This document shows positions 1 through 12,400 of a DNA stretch of 64,000 nucleotides, one piece after another (within the stretch, counting starts at the first letter, position 1; every line of letters begins with the position of its first letter). Source of the stretch: Lampris incognitus (taxonomy: Eukaryota > Chordata > Actinopteri > Lampriformes > Lampridae); contig NC_079212.1 in assembly GCF_029633865.1 (NCBI RefSeq), forward strand, positions 83,949,672 to 84,013,671. Reading direction: 5' to 3'. The notes beneath the pieces are model-generated. The model was not told where the DNA came from. It saw only the letters and a list, made by a program, of their open reading frames with translations, and searched no databases. Position numbers and translations under genes: made by a program.

Positions 1-38
1 GCTGTACGTCAGATGACTGAAGGCTACAGCAAAGATGG
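1..38 (+). CDS. timeless: timeless exon (3' part, cut by window edge)
   Basis: Frame 1 gives [13 protein letters not shown], like the MTEGYG segment of human TIMELESS. The donor is GTTAGT at 39. Two bases are left over and are completed by the single base 295 of the next exon. Confidence 0.85.
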
Positions 39-3000
39 GTTAGTATTTCTGTCTTCTGTGCCACTTGTGCATGTAGCTACCAGGTTTGGCACCTTACATT
101 TCTATTGAGCTTAAGGAAAGTATACTGTTGGGGCAGAAATAATTGCCCTTCTGAATTAATTTCTACCAGTGTGGTTGTAAAAATGGATTAATTTTACTCA
201 ACACATTAGTGACCAAGTTAATTTCTAAACGGTGAAAACAGAATTTATGCTGTAAAATCTGGGATGTTGTTTCCTGCTCTCCTATATTTGTTAGAGAGGG
301 ATCGAAGACAAATGCAACATGGACTGAGGAGGAGGAGGAGGAATTGCGTAAGCTGTATGAGGAGCACCAAGACGCTGAAGGTAAATTTGTTAAGCGTGTC
401 AGTTGAATGTGTTGTATAATTCATAGTGATACAGGAAATAGAGTTGCCACCACCCTGGAAGAGATGCTGACCCTGACTCTTGACTCTTCTGCTTAGTGCC
501 AGACATAGTGGAGATGCTGCTGCCATTACTAAGCAACAGTAACCGCACACGTCGTCAGGTAGTGGTACAGTTGGTACGCATGGGCCTGGTGGACAGCGCC
601 AAAGAACTAAAGAAACAGAGGTAAGTTACCTGGTACAAACTGAGTCATTTGTTCATTTAAATCATTTGGGCAAAAAGTTAGCAGAGTAGATCTAGTAAAA
701 CATTTTCCCCCGAAATCCCTGTTAGAAATCCCTGTGCTTGGGCATCTGGGTAGCATAGCGGTCTAATCCATTGCCTACCAACACGGGTTCGAATCCGTGT
801 TACCTCTCCCTCTTTACCCACGACTGCCTGCCAACTCACCCTTCAAATGTTATAGTTAAGTTTGCAGATGACACCACAGTCATTGGCCGTATCACCAACA
901 ATGACGAGATGGCCTACAGAGACGAGATTGAGCACCTCACATCATGGTGTACTACCAACAATCTTGTCCTTATGTGCAGAAGACAAAGGAGCTGATTGTG
1001 GACTTCAGGAGGTGTAGAAGCTGCAGCCACTCCCCCATACACATCAATGGGGTGGAAGTGGAGCGTGTTTCCAGCTTTAAATTCCTTGGAGTCCACATCA
1101 GCGAGGACCTTTCGTGGACATTAAACACCCAGGCCCTTGTGAAAAAGGCCCAACAACGCCTGCATTTCCTGAGGAGGCTGAGGAGCGTCCATCTACCCCC
1201 CAAAATTCTCACCAACTTCTACCACTGCACCATAGAGAGCATCCTGACCATCTGCATCTCAGTGTGGTACGGCAACTGCACCTCAGTAGACCAGAAAGCT
1301 GCAGGGGTTGTCAAGGCGGCCCAGCATATCACCGGTACCCAGCTCCCAGCCATAAAATACATTTATCACAAACGCTGCCTTCGAAGAGGTCTGAGCATCA
1401 GCAGAGATCCCACCCACCCCAACCATGGACTGTTCTCCCCCCTGCGCTCTGGGAGGCGCTACAGGAGCCTCAGAGCCCGCACTACCAGGCTCAAAAACAG
1501 CTTCTTTCCACAAGCTGTTGCCCACCTGAACCTGGCTACCCACTGAATGTCTGTAGATATTTTTAAATATTTTGTACTCCAGCTCTCTTTTAACTTATTT
1601 TTTGCTTTTGGTCTTCATGTGTGTATATCTTATATTGTGTTTGCTGTGTTTGTCTGTGTCTGTCTTGCACTGTTTGGTGAAGCCACAGCCCTCATTTCAT
1701 TTTTAACATGTGCCTGCACATTGTTTTTAATGACAATAAATTGAATTGAATTGCTTGGTCCGGCGTCCCTACAGACACAATTGGCCATGTCTGCGGTTGG
1801 GAAGCCAGATGTAGCTATGTGTCCTGGTCGCTGCACTAGTGCCTCCTCTGCTCGGTCAGGGTGCCTGTTCAGGGGGGAGGGGGAACTTGGGGGAATAGCG
1901 TGATCCTCCCACGCGCTATGTCCCCCTGGTGAAACTCCTCACTGTCAGCTGAAAAGAAGCGGCTGGCGACTCCACATGTATCGGAGGAGGCATGTGGTAG
2001 TCTGCGCCCCCCCCCCCCCCCCCGGATCAGCAGAGTGGGTGGAGCAGAGACTGGGACGGCTCGGAAGAGTGGGGTAATTGGACAGGTACAATTGGGGAGA
2101 AAAACGGGGTGAATCCAAAAAAAAAAAAGCTGTACTTAAATGTGGAGTTTTAATGCGTCCCACAGGAAAGGTACCCAGATTGTTCTTTGGACAGAGGAGC
2201 AAGAACAAGAGCTGCACATGCTGTATGAGGAATACAGAGACTCTGACAGTACGTGCAAGAGCATTTATCAACACTTTACTGGACAAGGGAAAATTTAAGC
2301 AACTTTTTTTTCTTTCAAATCATCCTTTTCTCATTCTCAGTGTTGAAACAATAGTAGTCTGAGAATCCAGCAGCATATATGACAACTTCAGTTGTAGTAA
2401 CAAATTCTGGTGCATTTGTGTAGATGTGCTGGGTGATATCCTCAAGAAGCTCACAGCCAAGCGCTCCCGTGGCCGTGTGGTGGACAAGCTGCTCAGCATG
2501 GGCCTGGTCTCTGAGAGACGGGAACTTTACAAGAAGAGAAGCAGCAGTGCCCGGGGAAAGAGCTCTGCAACGGGAATGGTAAACTGTCTTCATGTCATAT
2601 TTATTGCCAAGTAAAAGAACCTACGAGGAATTTGTGTTGGGGCAAGAGGGAAAAATTAACAGTAAATAGTAAAGATAAAAGTCAAAAAGAATTATATATA
2701 TGTATATATACAAGATCAAATCAAAATAAAAGTAAGGTGCAGTCAACACCGGTGAGACCATAGAAGTTGAGAAGTAAGTGAAGGCCTTACTACTTAAATG
2801 ATTAGTCCATTAAGTAGTTAGATTGTGAGAAAATGAACTGAATGTAATTTCTGGAAAGCGATTTATCAAATAAAAATACCAAACATGTCCTTGGTACAGG
2901 TGCAATGAATGCTAAAATTGGTTTTCTTTCCTCCTAACTATTTTAAAATCAAGACTTTAGTTTTTTGGCTGCTGTTCATGTTAACAGTTTTAAGATATCA

Positions 3001-4988
3001 CTTTGGGCTCTTGGAACTTGTGATCGGCCTTGGTCATTATTTCTGACAATGTTAGTCTTTTTTCCTCCAACTAAATGATCAGTGGATTAATCACAAAATA
3101 ATCAATATTAATAATGATAGTAATCATTAGTTGCAGCCCAATAGAATCGGCATTGGCATGAATATTGGCATAACGATATGAGATCTTGATTTGCAGTAAC
3201 TCATGTAAAGGCAGCTGGTTCTTTGATCACATGTAATTATCTACTACTACTACGTTTGGCTGCTCCCGTTGGAGGGCGCCACAGCAGATCATCAGTTTCC
3301 ATCTCTTCCTGTCCTCTGCATCTTCCTCTGACACACCAGCCACCTGCATGTCCTCCCTCACCACATCCATAAACCTCTTTGGCCTTCCTCTTCTCTTTCC
3401 TGGCAGCTCCATATTCAGCATCCTTCTCCCAATATACCCAGCATCTCTCCTCCACAAGCCATCTCAGTCTTGCCTCTCTTGCTTTTTCTCCAAACCGTCC
3501 AACCTGAGCTGTCCCTCTATTATACTCGTTCCTAATCCTGTCCTTCTTCATCACTCCCAATGAAAATCTTATCATCTTCAACTCTACCACCTCCAGCTCT
3601 GCCTCCTGTATTTTCGTCAGTGCCACTGTCTCCAAACCATACAACATAGCTGGTCCCACAACCATCTTGTAAACCTTCCCTTTAACTCTTGCTGGTACCC
3701 TTCTGTCACAAATCACTCCTGACACTCTTCTCCACCCACTCCACCCTGCCTGCACTCTCTTCTTCACCTCTCCTGCACTCCTCGTTACTTTGGACAGTTG
3801 ACCCCAAGTATTTAAACTTGTGCATCTTCATCACCTCTACTCCTTGCATCCTCACCATTCCACTGTCCTCCCTGTCATTCACGCATATGTATTCTGTCTT
3901 GCTCCTAGTGACTTTCATTCCTCTTCTCTTCAGTGCATACCGCCACCTCTCTGGGCTCTCCTCAGATCAGATGTAATTATATATTTTTTTTAAAAATCCT
4001 GCAGTAAAACCTAATTCTTATTCCTACTCCTCTTTCACAGACTGAAGAGGAGTTCCTTGCTGACTTAAAAGGTCTGACAGAAGATCCTATGGGTGAAGAT
4101 GAGGAGTTGGAGGAAGAGGATGAATTTGAGGGGAGTGAGGAAGAGGGAAATGAGCAGGAGAGAAAAGCTTCAGGAGGTGGGGGAAGGAGGAGCAAAAGCT
4201 TTGATCCCACAGTGGGAAAAACTGCAGACATAGGCATCATGGTGCATGCCTTACAAGAGGAAGGTACGAGTAAAGTCATTGGGTTATTTTATCTAGCACT
4301 CCTAACTAATTGTGATGTCAGCCTGCAACACTTTCCACAGAATTCCAGTTAGTCCTAGCAGACATTGAATGAATTTAAATAGTTCATTCATCTCATGTTC
4401 TTGGTAGCATCATTATTGTGCTACATAGCCTTATTTTGACTAAACAAATTTAGGTTTCCTCAAGGGTGACAACAATTAGTGCTCAAACAACTGGAGCAGA
4501 GGCACTACCTTAAATAAGTATTAAAATGTATCAGTGATGAGGTGCCACACCTCCTGAATCCACAGAGCTGAAGATGACAATCATGGCCAGACTAAACAGT
4601 CAACTGCACCCAATTCCCACAGCTCACTGACAGAGTCCCACCAGAAGATCTGCTAGCAGATGTTAACACAGGTCCGCTCACTATCCACTACCAACATCAC
4701 AGAAACTAATGAGCTTGTATATGCCACTGCAACAGTAATCCTGGAGATGATTGGGTACAAGATTAAGAGCACAAGCGACAGAGAGTACCCTGGATGGAGG
4801 AGAAGGTTGGATGCCAAGATCAAGGCAGACAGAAGAGATGTTAGTCCTCTAAATGTGGGATCAGACTACATGATATTTTTGTCTTTCACGATGATCATCA
4901 TGTCAGATTAGGCAATCATGTCCGCGGTGGCGTAGCGGTCTAAGCATCGGCTTGGTGTCGATGCAGTTGCCCAAACTTTTGAACGGTA

Positions 4989-5038
<50 letters not shown>

Positions 5039-6229
5039 TACCGTTCAAAAGTTTGGGATCACCCAAACAATTTTGTGTTTTCCATGAAAAGTCACACTTA
5101 TTCACCACCATATGTTGTGAAATGAATAGAAAATAGAGTCAAGACATTGACAAGGTTAGAAATAATGATTTGTATTTGAAATAAGATTTTTTTTACATCA
5201 AACTTTGCTTTCGTCAAAGAATCCTCCATTTGCAGCAATTACAGCATTGCAGACCTTTGGCATTCTAGCTGTTAATTTGTTGAGGTAATCTGGAGAAATT
5301 GCACCCCACGCTTCCAGAAGCAGCTCCCACAAGTTGGATTGGTTGGATGGGCACTTCTTTGAGCAGATTGAGTTTCTGGAGCATCACATTTGTGGGGTCA
5401 ATTAAACGCTCAAAATGGCCAGAAAAAGAGAACTTTCATCTGAAACTCGACAGTCTATTCTTGTTCTTAGAAATGAAGGCTATTCCATGCGAGAAATTGC
5501 TAAGAAATTGAAGATTTCCTACACCGGTGTGTACTACTCCCTTCAGAGGACAGCACAAACAGGCTCTAACAGGTACTATTTAATGAAGATGCCAGTTGGG
5601 GACCTGTGAGGCGTCTGTTTCTCAAACTAGAGACTCTAATGTACTTATCTTCTTGCTCAGTTGTGCAACGCGGCCTCCCACTTCTTTTTCTACTCTGGTT
5701 AGAGCCTGTTTGTGCTGTCCTCTGAAGGGAGTAGTACACACCGGTGTAGGAAATCTTCAATTTCTTAGCAATTTCTCGCATGGAATAGCCTTCATTTCTA
5801 AGAACAAGAATAGACTGTCGAGTTTCAGATGAAAGTTCTCTTTTTCTGGCCATTTTGAGCGTTTAATTGACCCCACAAATGTGATGCTCCAGAAACTCAA
5901 TCTGCTCAAAGAAGTGCCCATCCAACCAATCCAACTTGTGGGAGCTGCTTCTGGAAGCGTGGGGTGCAATTTCTCCAGATTACCTCAACAAATTAACAGC
6001 TAGAATGCCAAAGGTCTGCAATGCTGTAATTGCTGCAAATGGAGGATTCTTTGACGAAAGCAAAGTTTGATGTAAAAAAAATCTTATTTCAAATACAAAT
6101 CATTATTTCTAACCTTGTCAATGTCTTGACTCTATTTTCTATTCATTTCACAACATATGGTGGTGAATAAGTGTGACTTTTAATGGAAAACACAAAATTG
6201 TTTGGGTGATCCCAAACTTTTGAACGGTA

Positions 6230-6265
<36 letters not shown>

Positions 6266-6358
6266 CGTTTTTTTCCGAAACCGTCAATGGTGTTGAGTGC
6301 TCGACTAATGAGTGGAAGATATCAACACAGATACAGGAAAAAAGCTTTTAATGCGTGT

Positions 6359-6402
<44 letters not shown>

Positions 6403-9400
6403 ATACAGTTAAGGTCAAAATTATGAGCCCCCTTTATGAAATTAAACAAAACCCTTTTCCATGGAAATGACCATAACCAAAACTGTTTATAGTTTAATTG
6501 CTTTCAAAAGAACAAAGACAAAATCTCCACTAACCCTGATTAAGATATTTTACTGATGCGCTGAATTTAAACAAGAAAAAACAAAAATGACAAGGCCAAA
6601 ATAATTAGTCCTCTGACAATTAATAGTCAATAGTGTAACCTTTCTGACTCACAACTGACAACAACCTCTTATGATAGTTCTTAACTAGGTTGGCACATGT
6701 CTCTTGAAGGATCTTAGCCCTTTCTTCCATGGCAAGTTGTTCCAGCTCACCGAAATTGCATGGTTTTCCAGCATGGACATTAACCTTGATCTCCTGCCAC
6801 AGATTCTCAATTGACCTTTCGCAAAGTACCGCCCCAGAACGGTGCTTGTCCAATCCTACCTTAGCAACGGTCTGTCAAGCTTTCAAACACACAACAAAAT
6901 GCTGAAACGGTGTGCCTATGGGATCTGCAAATCGGATACTAGATATCTGAAAAGTTTGGAGGGGGTGTAATTTTCTTTCCCTTCCCGAAACCCAGATGGC
7001 AAGAAGCGCAATGTCGGCAATAGATTTCGCAGTATAGCAGACCCCATGGCCAGCTTAATCCATCCAAAATCAACAAAAATACCTGTCTGCTCCAAGCTAA
7101 GCTTGCTACTAGCTATTATTGATAGCTAGTAGCAAGCTTAGCTAACGTATTATTACTGTTACTTTTACCCACACAATGCACTGATTTCTTCCTTCATGTT
7201 TTGGTGTTTTCCAGCTACTTCCTGGATAGTTCTGAAATGCTTGACGGGCAGTAACTAAGGGGGGCGGGACTTTGCGAAAGGTCAATAGGATTGAGATCTG
7301 GGCTCTGAGAGGGCCACTCCAGGACCTTGGTTTTGGTGTCCTTCAAAGCGTTTTGGACCAACTTGGATGTATGCTTCAGGTCATTGTCTTGCTGGAAGAT
7401 CCAGCAGCGACCTAAAGCTAGACTGGCAGCAGATTTCTTTACATTATCCTTCAAAATATCAACATAATCTTCTTTCTTCATGATCCCATGTACCCGAACA
7501 AGGTTCCCTGTGCCTGAAGCAGCAGCACAGCCCCACAGCATTATGCTCGCACCACCATGTTTAACTGTGGCAACTGTGTTTTTAGGGTTGAAGGCCTCTC
7601 CCTTCCTTCGCCAAACAAAAGCAACATCTATGTGCCCAAACAGCTCAAGTTTAGTCTCATCAGACCAAAGGACAGACTTCTAAAACTCATGCCCATGTTT
7701 CAGATGTTCACGGGCATACTTCAATCTGGCTTTGATGTGCTGCTGTGTGAGCGATGGAGTTTTTCTTGGACGATGACCTCGAAGCCCACCACGATGAAGA
7801 GACCTCACAACAGTCTTCCTTGAAACATCAAGTCCCGAGGAGGCCAGTTCAGCAGCAGTCATCTTGGCAGAAATCTGGGGATTGTTGTTGACATCTCGGG
7901 CTATTTTCCCCTCCAAAGTTTTGGAAATCTTGCACTTGGGACAAGGCCCAGGTTTGTTTCTAACAGAATTTGTCTCCTTGTGCTTTGCAATGATGCAACG
8001 TACAGCTGTTATAGACACTGTGAAACGCTTGGAAATGGCAGTATAACCTTCCCCCTTAAGATGAGCATCCACTATCTTCTTTTTGAGTTCCAGACTGATT
8101 TCTTTACCTTTTGGCATGATGAAATTACTTCTTACCAAGAATGTAAGAGTAGTCCCTCTCAATCAAGTGTTCAAGTGCCACTAGCCCTGTTCACTGGAGT
8201 CCCTTAAGTAAAGTTCAATGCTGATTGATTGCTCAGGTGTGGTTTGAAAGCAAAAAATCACATGGGGGGCTAATAATTTTGACCACCTCAATTTTCACTA
8301 CATTTGGTATAAAGCAAACCTGAAGCGCTATATAAAATGTAACTTTGTTGCTGTTGTTGTTGTTGAAGATTTACTTTACATTCCAAAATATACTAAATAG
8401 GGGCCTTAACATTGATGAATGTTTTACTATGTAAAGTTTTATGAATGACGTAAACTTTGGGCAGAATTTTAGGGAAATGTTCCATTGTTCCTTAGGGGCT
8501 AGTCATTTTGACCTTAAGTGTATATATAATCTCATCTCATCTTCAGCCGCTTCCCCGGGGTCGGGTCACGGTGGCAGCAAGCTAAGTAGGGCGCTCAAGA
8601 CGTCCCTCTCCCCAGCAATGCCCTCCAGTTCCTCTTGGGGGATCCCAAGGCCTTCCCAGGCCAGCTTGGATATGTAGTCCCTCCAGCAATTTCTGGGTCT
8701 AGGCTAGTAATTGTCAGTGAAACAGAAATGGCCCATGCTGCGGATATTCTTTGTAGGCTGTAGCACAAACTCCTTTTTCATTCTCTTTTCAAAGCCTGTT
8801 GTCACTGTAGGCACAAGACTTATGTGTCACTATATTGGTGCAACATATCTGGCATAATTTTGATATCTGTCCCAATACGATAACACACTAACTGATAATA
8901 AAGTGTATTTCTGAAATTAAAAGTTGAGCTACTTGATTGTAATGCTGTTTTTCTAAAACAGGGATGTCAGGACCCTTGGTGTGGTTGCAGAATTGCCTGA
9001 ATAGAACAGCAGATGACCGTGAAGATGATGGTAATAGCAAGAGAAAAGGGCAAAATAATTCCAACTTCATGTTCTAACCTGAGGATTTTCTAGTTGCTAT
9101 AGTTGGTTTTAGATGTCATGACAGTGCTTTGCAAATACTGCATATTGGTGCCATTGTAATGCAATATAGTTGTTCACATGTCTAAACACAAGTGTGGTGA
9201 TGTATTTATTAGGCTTATCTCAGCCTGTACCACTTGTGCCTCTTACGGAAGAGAACGAAGATGCCATGGAGAAAAAGAGCTTCCAGAGGCTACTGCGCAA
9301 ACTGGGTCTACGTGCACCAGCAAATGAACAGGTTTTATTTCACTACTCATTGATGAGTCGGTCTAGTTTTTTTTTTTTTTTTTCCGCTTCATATTTATGC

Positions 9401-12400
9401 TTTCAAAGACAGTTTCCTGATTTCAGTTTATCACAGAATCATGTGTAATCTATGAAAACTGATAGGAGGCAGTACACACATACAGGACTGAGTTGCCAAT
9501 TTATTAGGTGAACCCCCACCCCACCTCCGCCTTCCAACACATACGTCACATGACCGCATTGTGTGGTATAAATCTGGCAGACCAGCTTTTCTAGCATCAC
9601 TTAAGGCCGGTATACACTACATGATTTGAGCCGTCTCAGATGAAATATGACTAAACATGGCAATATCTTTGGTCGTGGCTCCAAAACGGTGGTCCTACGT
9701 CGCTCTGTGAGACAGGTTCAACGACGGCCATTATTACGGCCTTGCGACCGAAGACAACCTGGGACAAAAAGTCTGACAGTGTCAGAAATGTAGGATGACC
9801 GTCTCACAATGTGACTGCTGCTACCACCTATGTCTACTAACCAACCAATAGAAATGCAGCACGAAATGATGCACTGATCAACGCCACACACAATCTTTGC
9901 TGGCGCTAAACACAAACAAACACACTGTTAGCATCTGTGACCCAAATGCCATGGATTCAACAAAACAAGCAACAAAACCATCAAAACAATCTGCGGCGAC
10001 TATTGAAAGGACTGAATTCCTGCTTGTCGTCAAGTTGCTCTACCAGCGGCATAGATTGATGACACGCGCTGATGCGGCACGCATGCTGATGACGTTTTTA
10101 TGGACTGGCGTCGTAGCCTGCGATTCAATAGTGTTATCATACAGTCTACATAAATCACACTTGATGTTGTACCCAAGTTTATGAGATCCATATCGCACAG
10201 TGTGGCTTGCAGTAAACTTATAGGATTGCTGATATCGCACAGTCTGAAGGAGGCTTTAGTGTTCAATTGAGCGTTGGAATGAGCTTAGTGACTTAGTGAC
10301 TGAGCATGTGTTACGACCCTCGGTCTGGAGAGGGTGCAGCAATTAGTGTACTGGGTAACAGTGAGGTGAGGGTGCAACACAGTGAGACATAAACGTTTAA
10401 ATATAATGAAATATAAATATTAATTGACACCATGACAGGACAAGAGAACCGAACGGTTGCCAAAACAATAAACTACTAACAAAAGTAACCCACCCTTGAC
10501 AGTGCTGAAAAGCACCAACCCCAAAGACAGAAGGTGGCAACCGCTCCTAACCTAGTGTGTCTTAACAGGAGGTAAGCTACGTGATGGGGTGTTTGCCCAT
10601 GGGCATCTTACCTTGATCCCCTTGTCCAAAAGAACTAAACAAATTAAGGGCTAAACACAACTCAAAACACTCAGGATTTAAACAATGCCAAACTTAACCA
10701 AAAACGGGCCAGACATTACAAACACAAAGTAGCTACAGAGACAAAGACATCAACACAAAGTAGCTACAACACACAAACTAAAATCACACAAACTAAACTA
10801 GCTGGCCGGTGAACTGAAGACATGTGGGGGTTTAAATGGGAGACTGCACAGCTGATGGAAATTAGATGATTCGTTGACCGGTTGATTATGTGATGAGGAG
10901 CGCTTGGCGGATACCTGAATGTAGAGTGAGAGTTAAATACAAAAAGCCAACACAAAACAATTATACGGACACGGACACACCCGTGGCCGTTAACACCCCC
11001 ACCCATAAAAACAAGCCCCTACAGGCTTGTTAACAAAAACCCCACAAGAACCAAAAAAAAAAAAAAGTCAATGTGCTACTTAACATGACAGTAACATGTG
11101 GCCAAACAAAAAGGTGGAGCACCTCAGCCACAACAATGGCTCACCACATGTAGCTCCACTACATCCAAAATGTGACCCAGAAATGGCCAGCACCTTCCCA
11201 CCAACACATGGTCACCTACAAAGTGGCCCTCAACCACAACAAGTTACTGAGACAAAACACAAAGTAGCACACACACACAACACGGTCACTGTGGCGATCC
11301 ACGCCAAATGATGTAGGTGCGTTCGACCCGCAGGTGAACCAGCTACAACTTGTGACCACACAACAACACAAAGTACACACACAGTCACAACACAAGGTGT
11401 GCTAGCATGGACCAGTTCGTGGAGGAGGCATGGTGAAGGTTGAGAGCGCAGCGCGCCCCACACTCACAACTCTAAAGGTCTACCGTCCGTAACTCCCGTC
11501 CTGTCTCTCTGCCACAAATCCCACCCCGCAAATCTCCCACTGGAGACTTGACTCATCCTGCCTCTCAGGCGGGCGTCAGCACCCACGACGAGTGCAACAC
11601 AGGGGACTAGAGATCGAACCACAACAATCTGGCCGGCAGCTCCACCCTAGCATCGGACCTCGTCCGCTTCGGCACGAAGCTCCGCCACCAGGACCAACAC
11701 AATGGCAGAGGACGAAAGGAAGCGGACCAGCAGCCACAACCGTACCCACCACCAAACCAAGAACACACCAGCAACACCTGTTAACACTAAGCAATAATGA
11801 GCACTGTGCTTAACACCACCCAACACCAAACGTTAACACAGCACACTACAAGAAATGGCAACTAGCCAGACCAAAGCCACCAATATCCCGGACGAGCCCC
11901 CTTTTGTTACAACCCTCAGTCTGGAGAGGGTGCAACAATTAGTGTACTGGATAACAATGAGGTGAGGGTGCAACACAGTGAGACATAAACATTTAAATAT
12001 AATAAAATATAAATATTTATTTGACACCATGACAGGACAAGGGAACCGAACGGTTGCCAAAACAATAAACTACTAACAAAAGTAACCCACCCCTGGCCAG
12101 CTAGTTTAGTTTGTTTGATTTTTAGTTTGTGTGATGTAGCTACTTTGTGTTGATGTCTTTGTTTCTGTAGCTACTTTGTGTTTGTAATGTCTGGCCCGTT
12201 TTCATTTAAGTTTTGCATTGTTTAAATCTTGAGTATTTTGAGTTATGTTTAGCCCTTAATTTGTTCAGTTCTTTTGGGCAAGGGGATCAAGGTAAGATGC
12301 CCATGGGCAAACACCCCATCACGTAGCTTACCTCCTGTTAAGACACACTAGGTTAGGAGCGGTTGCCACCTTCTGTCTTTAGGTTTGGTTCTTTTCAGCA

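Larger units (their letters stand above)
621..2165 (+). other. timeless: timeless intron 3 (of this window), repeat-filled
   Basis: The intron between the exons at 497-620 and 2166-2248 holds a SINE that was itself split by an L2-type LINE. No other coding sequence was seen. Confidence 0.85.
4264..8961 (+). other. timeless: timeless intron 6 (of this window), 4.7 kb of nested transposons
   Basis: It holds a LINE-like scrap, a SINE scrap, a palindromic Tc1 derivative, AT microsatellites, a Tc1-like element split by a MITE, and a LINE tail. Positions 4264-4650 and 8705-8961 show nothing recognisable. Confidence 0.8.

Noticed and set aside
727..807. Functional tRNA gene
   Set aside because: The box A and B motifs belong to the head of a dispersed SINE that recurs in the window; no complete cloverleaf was seen.
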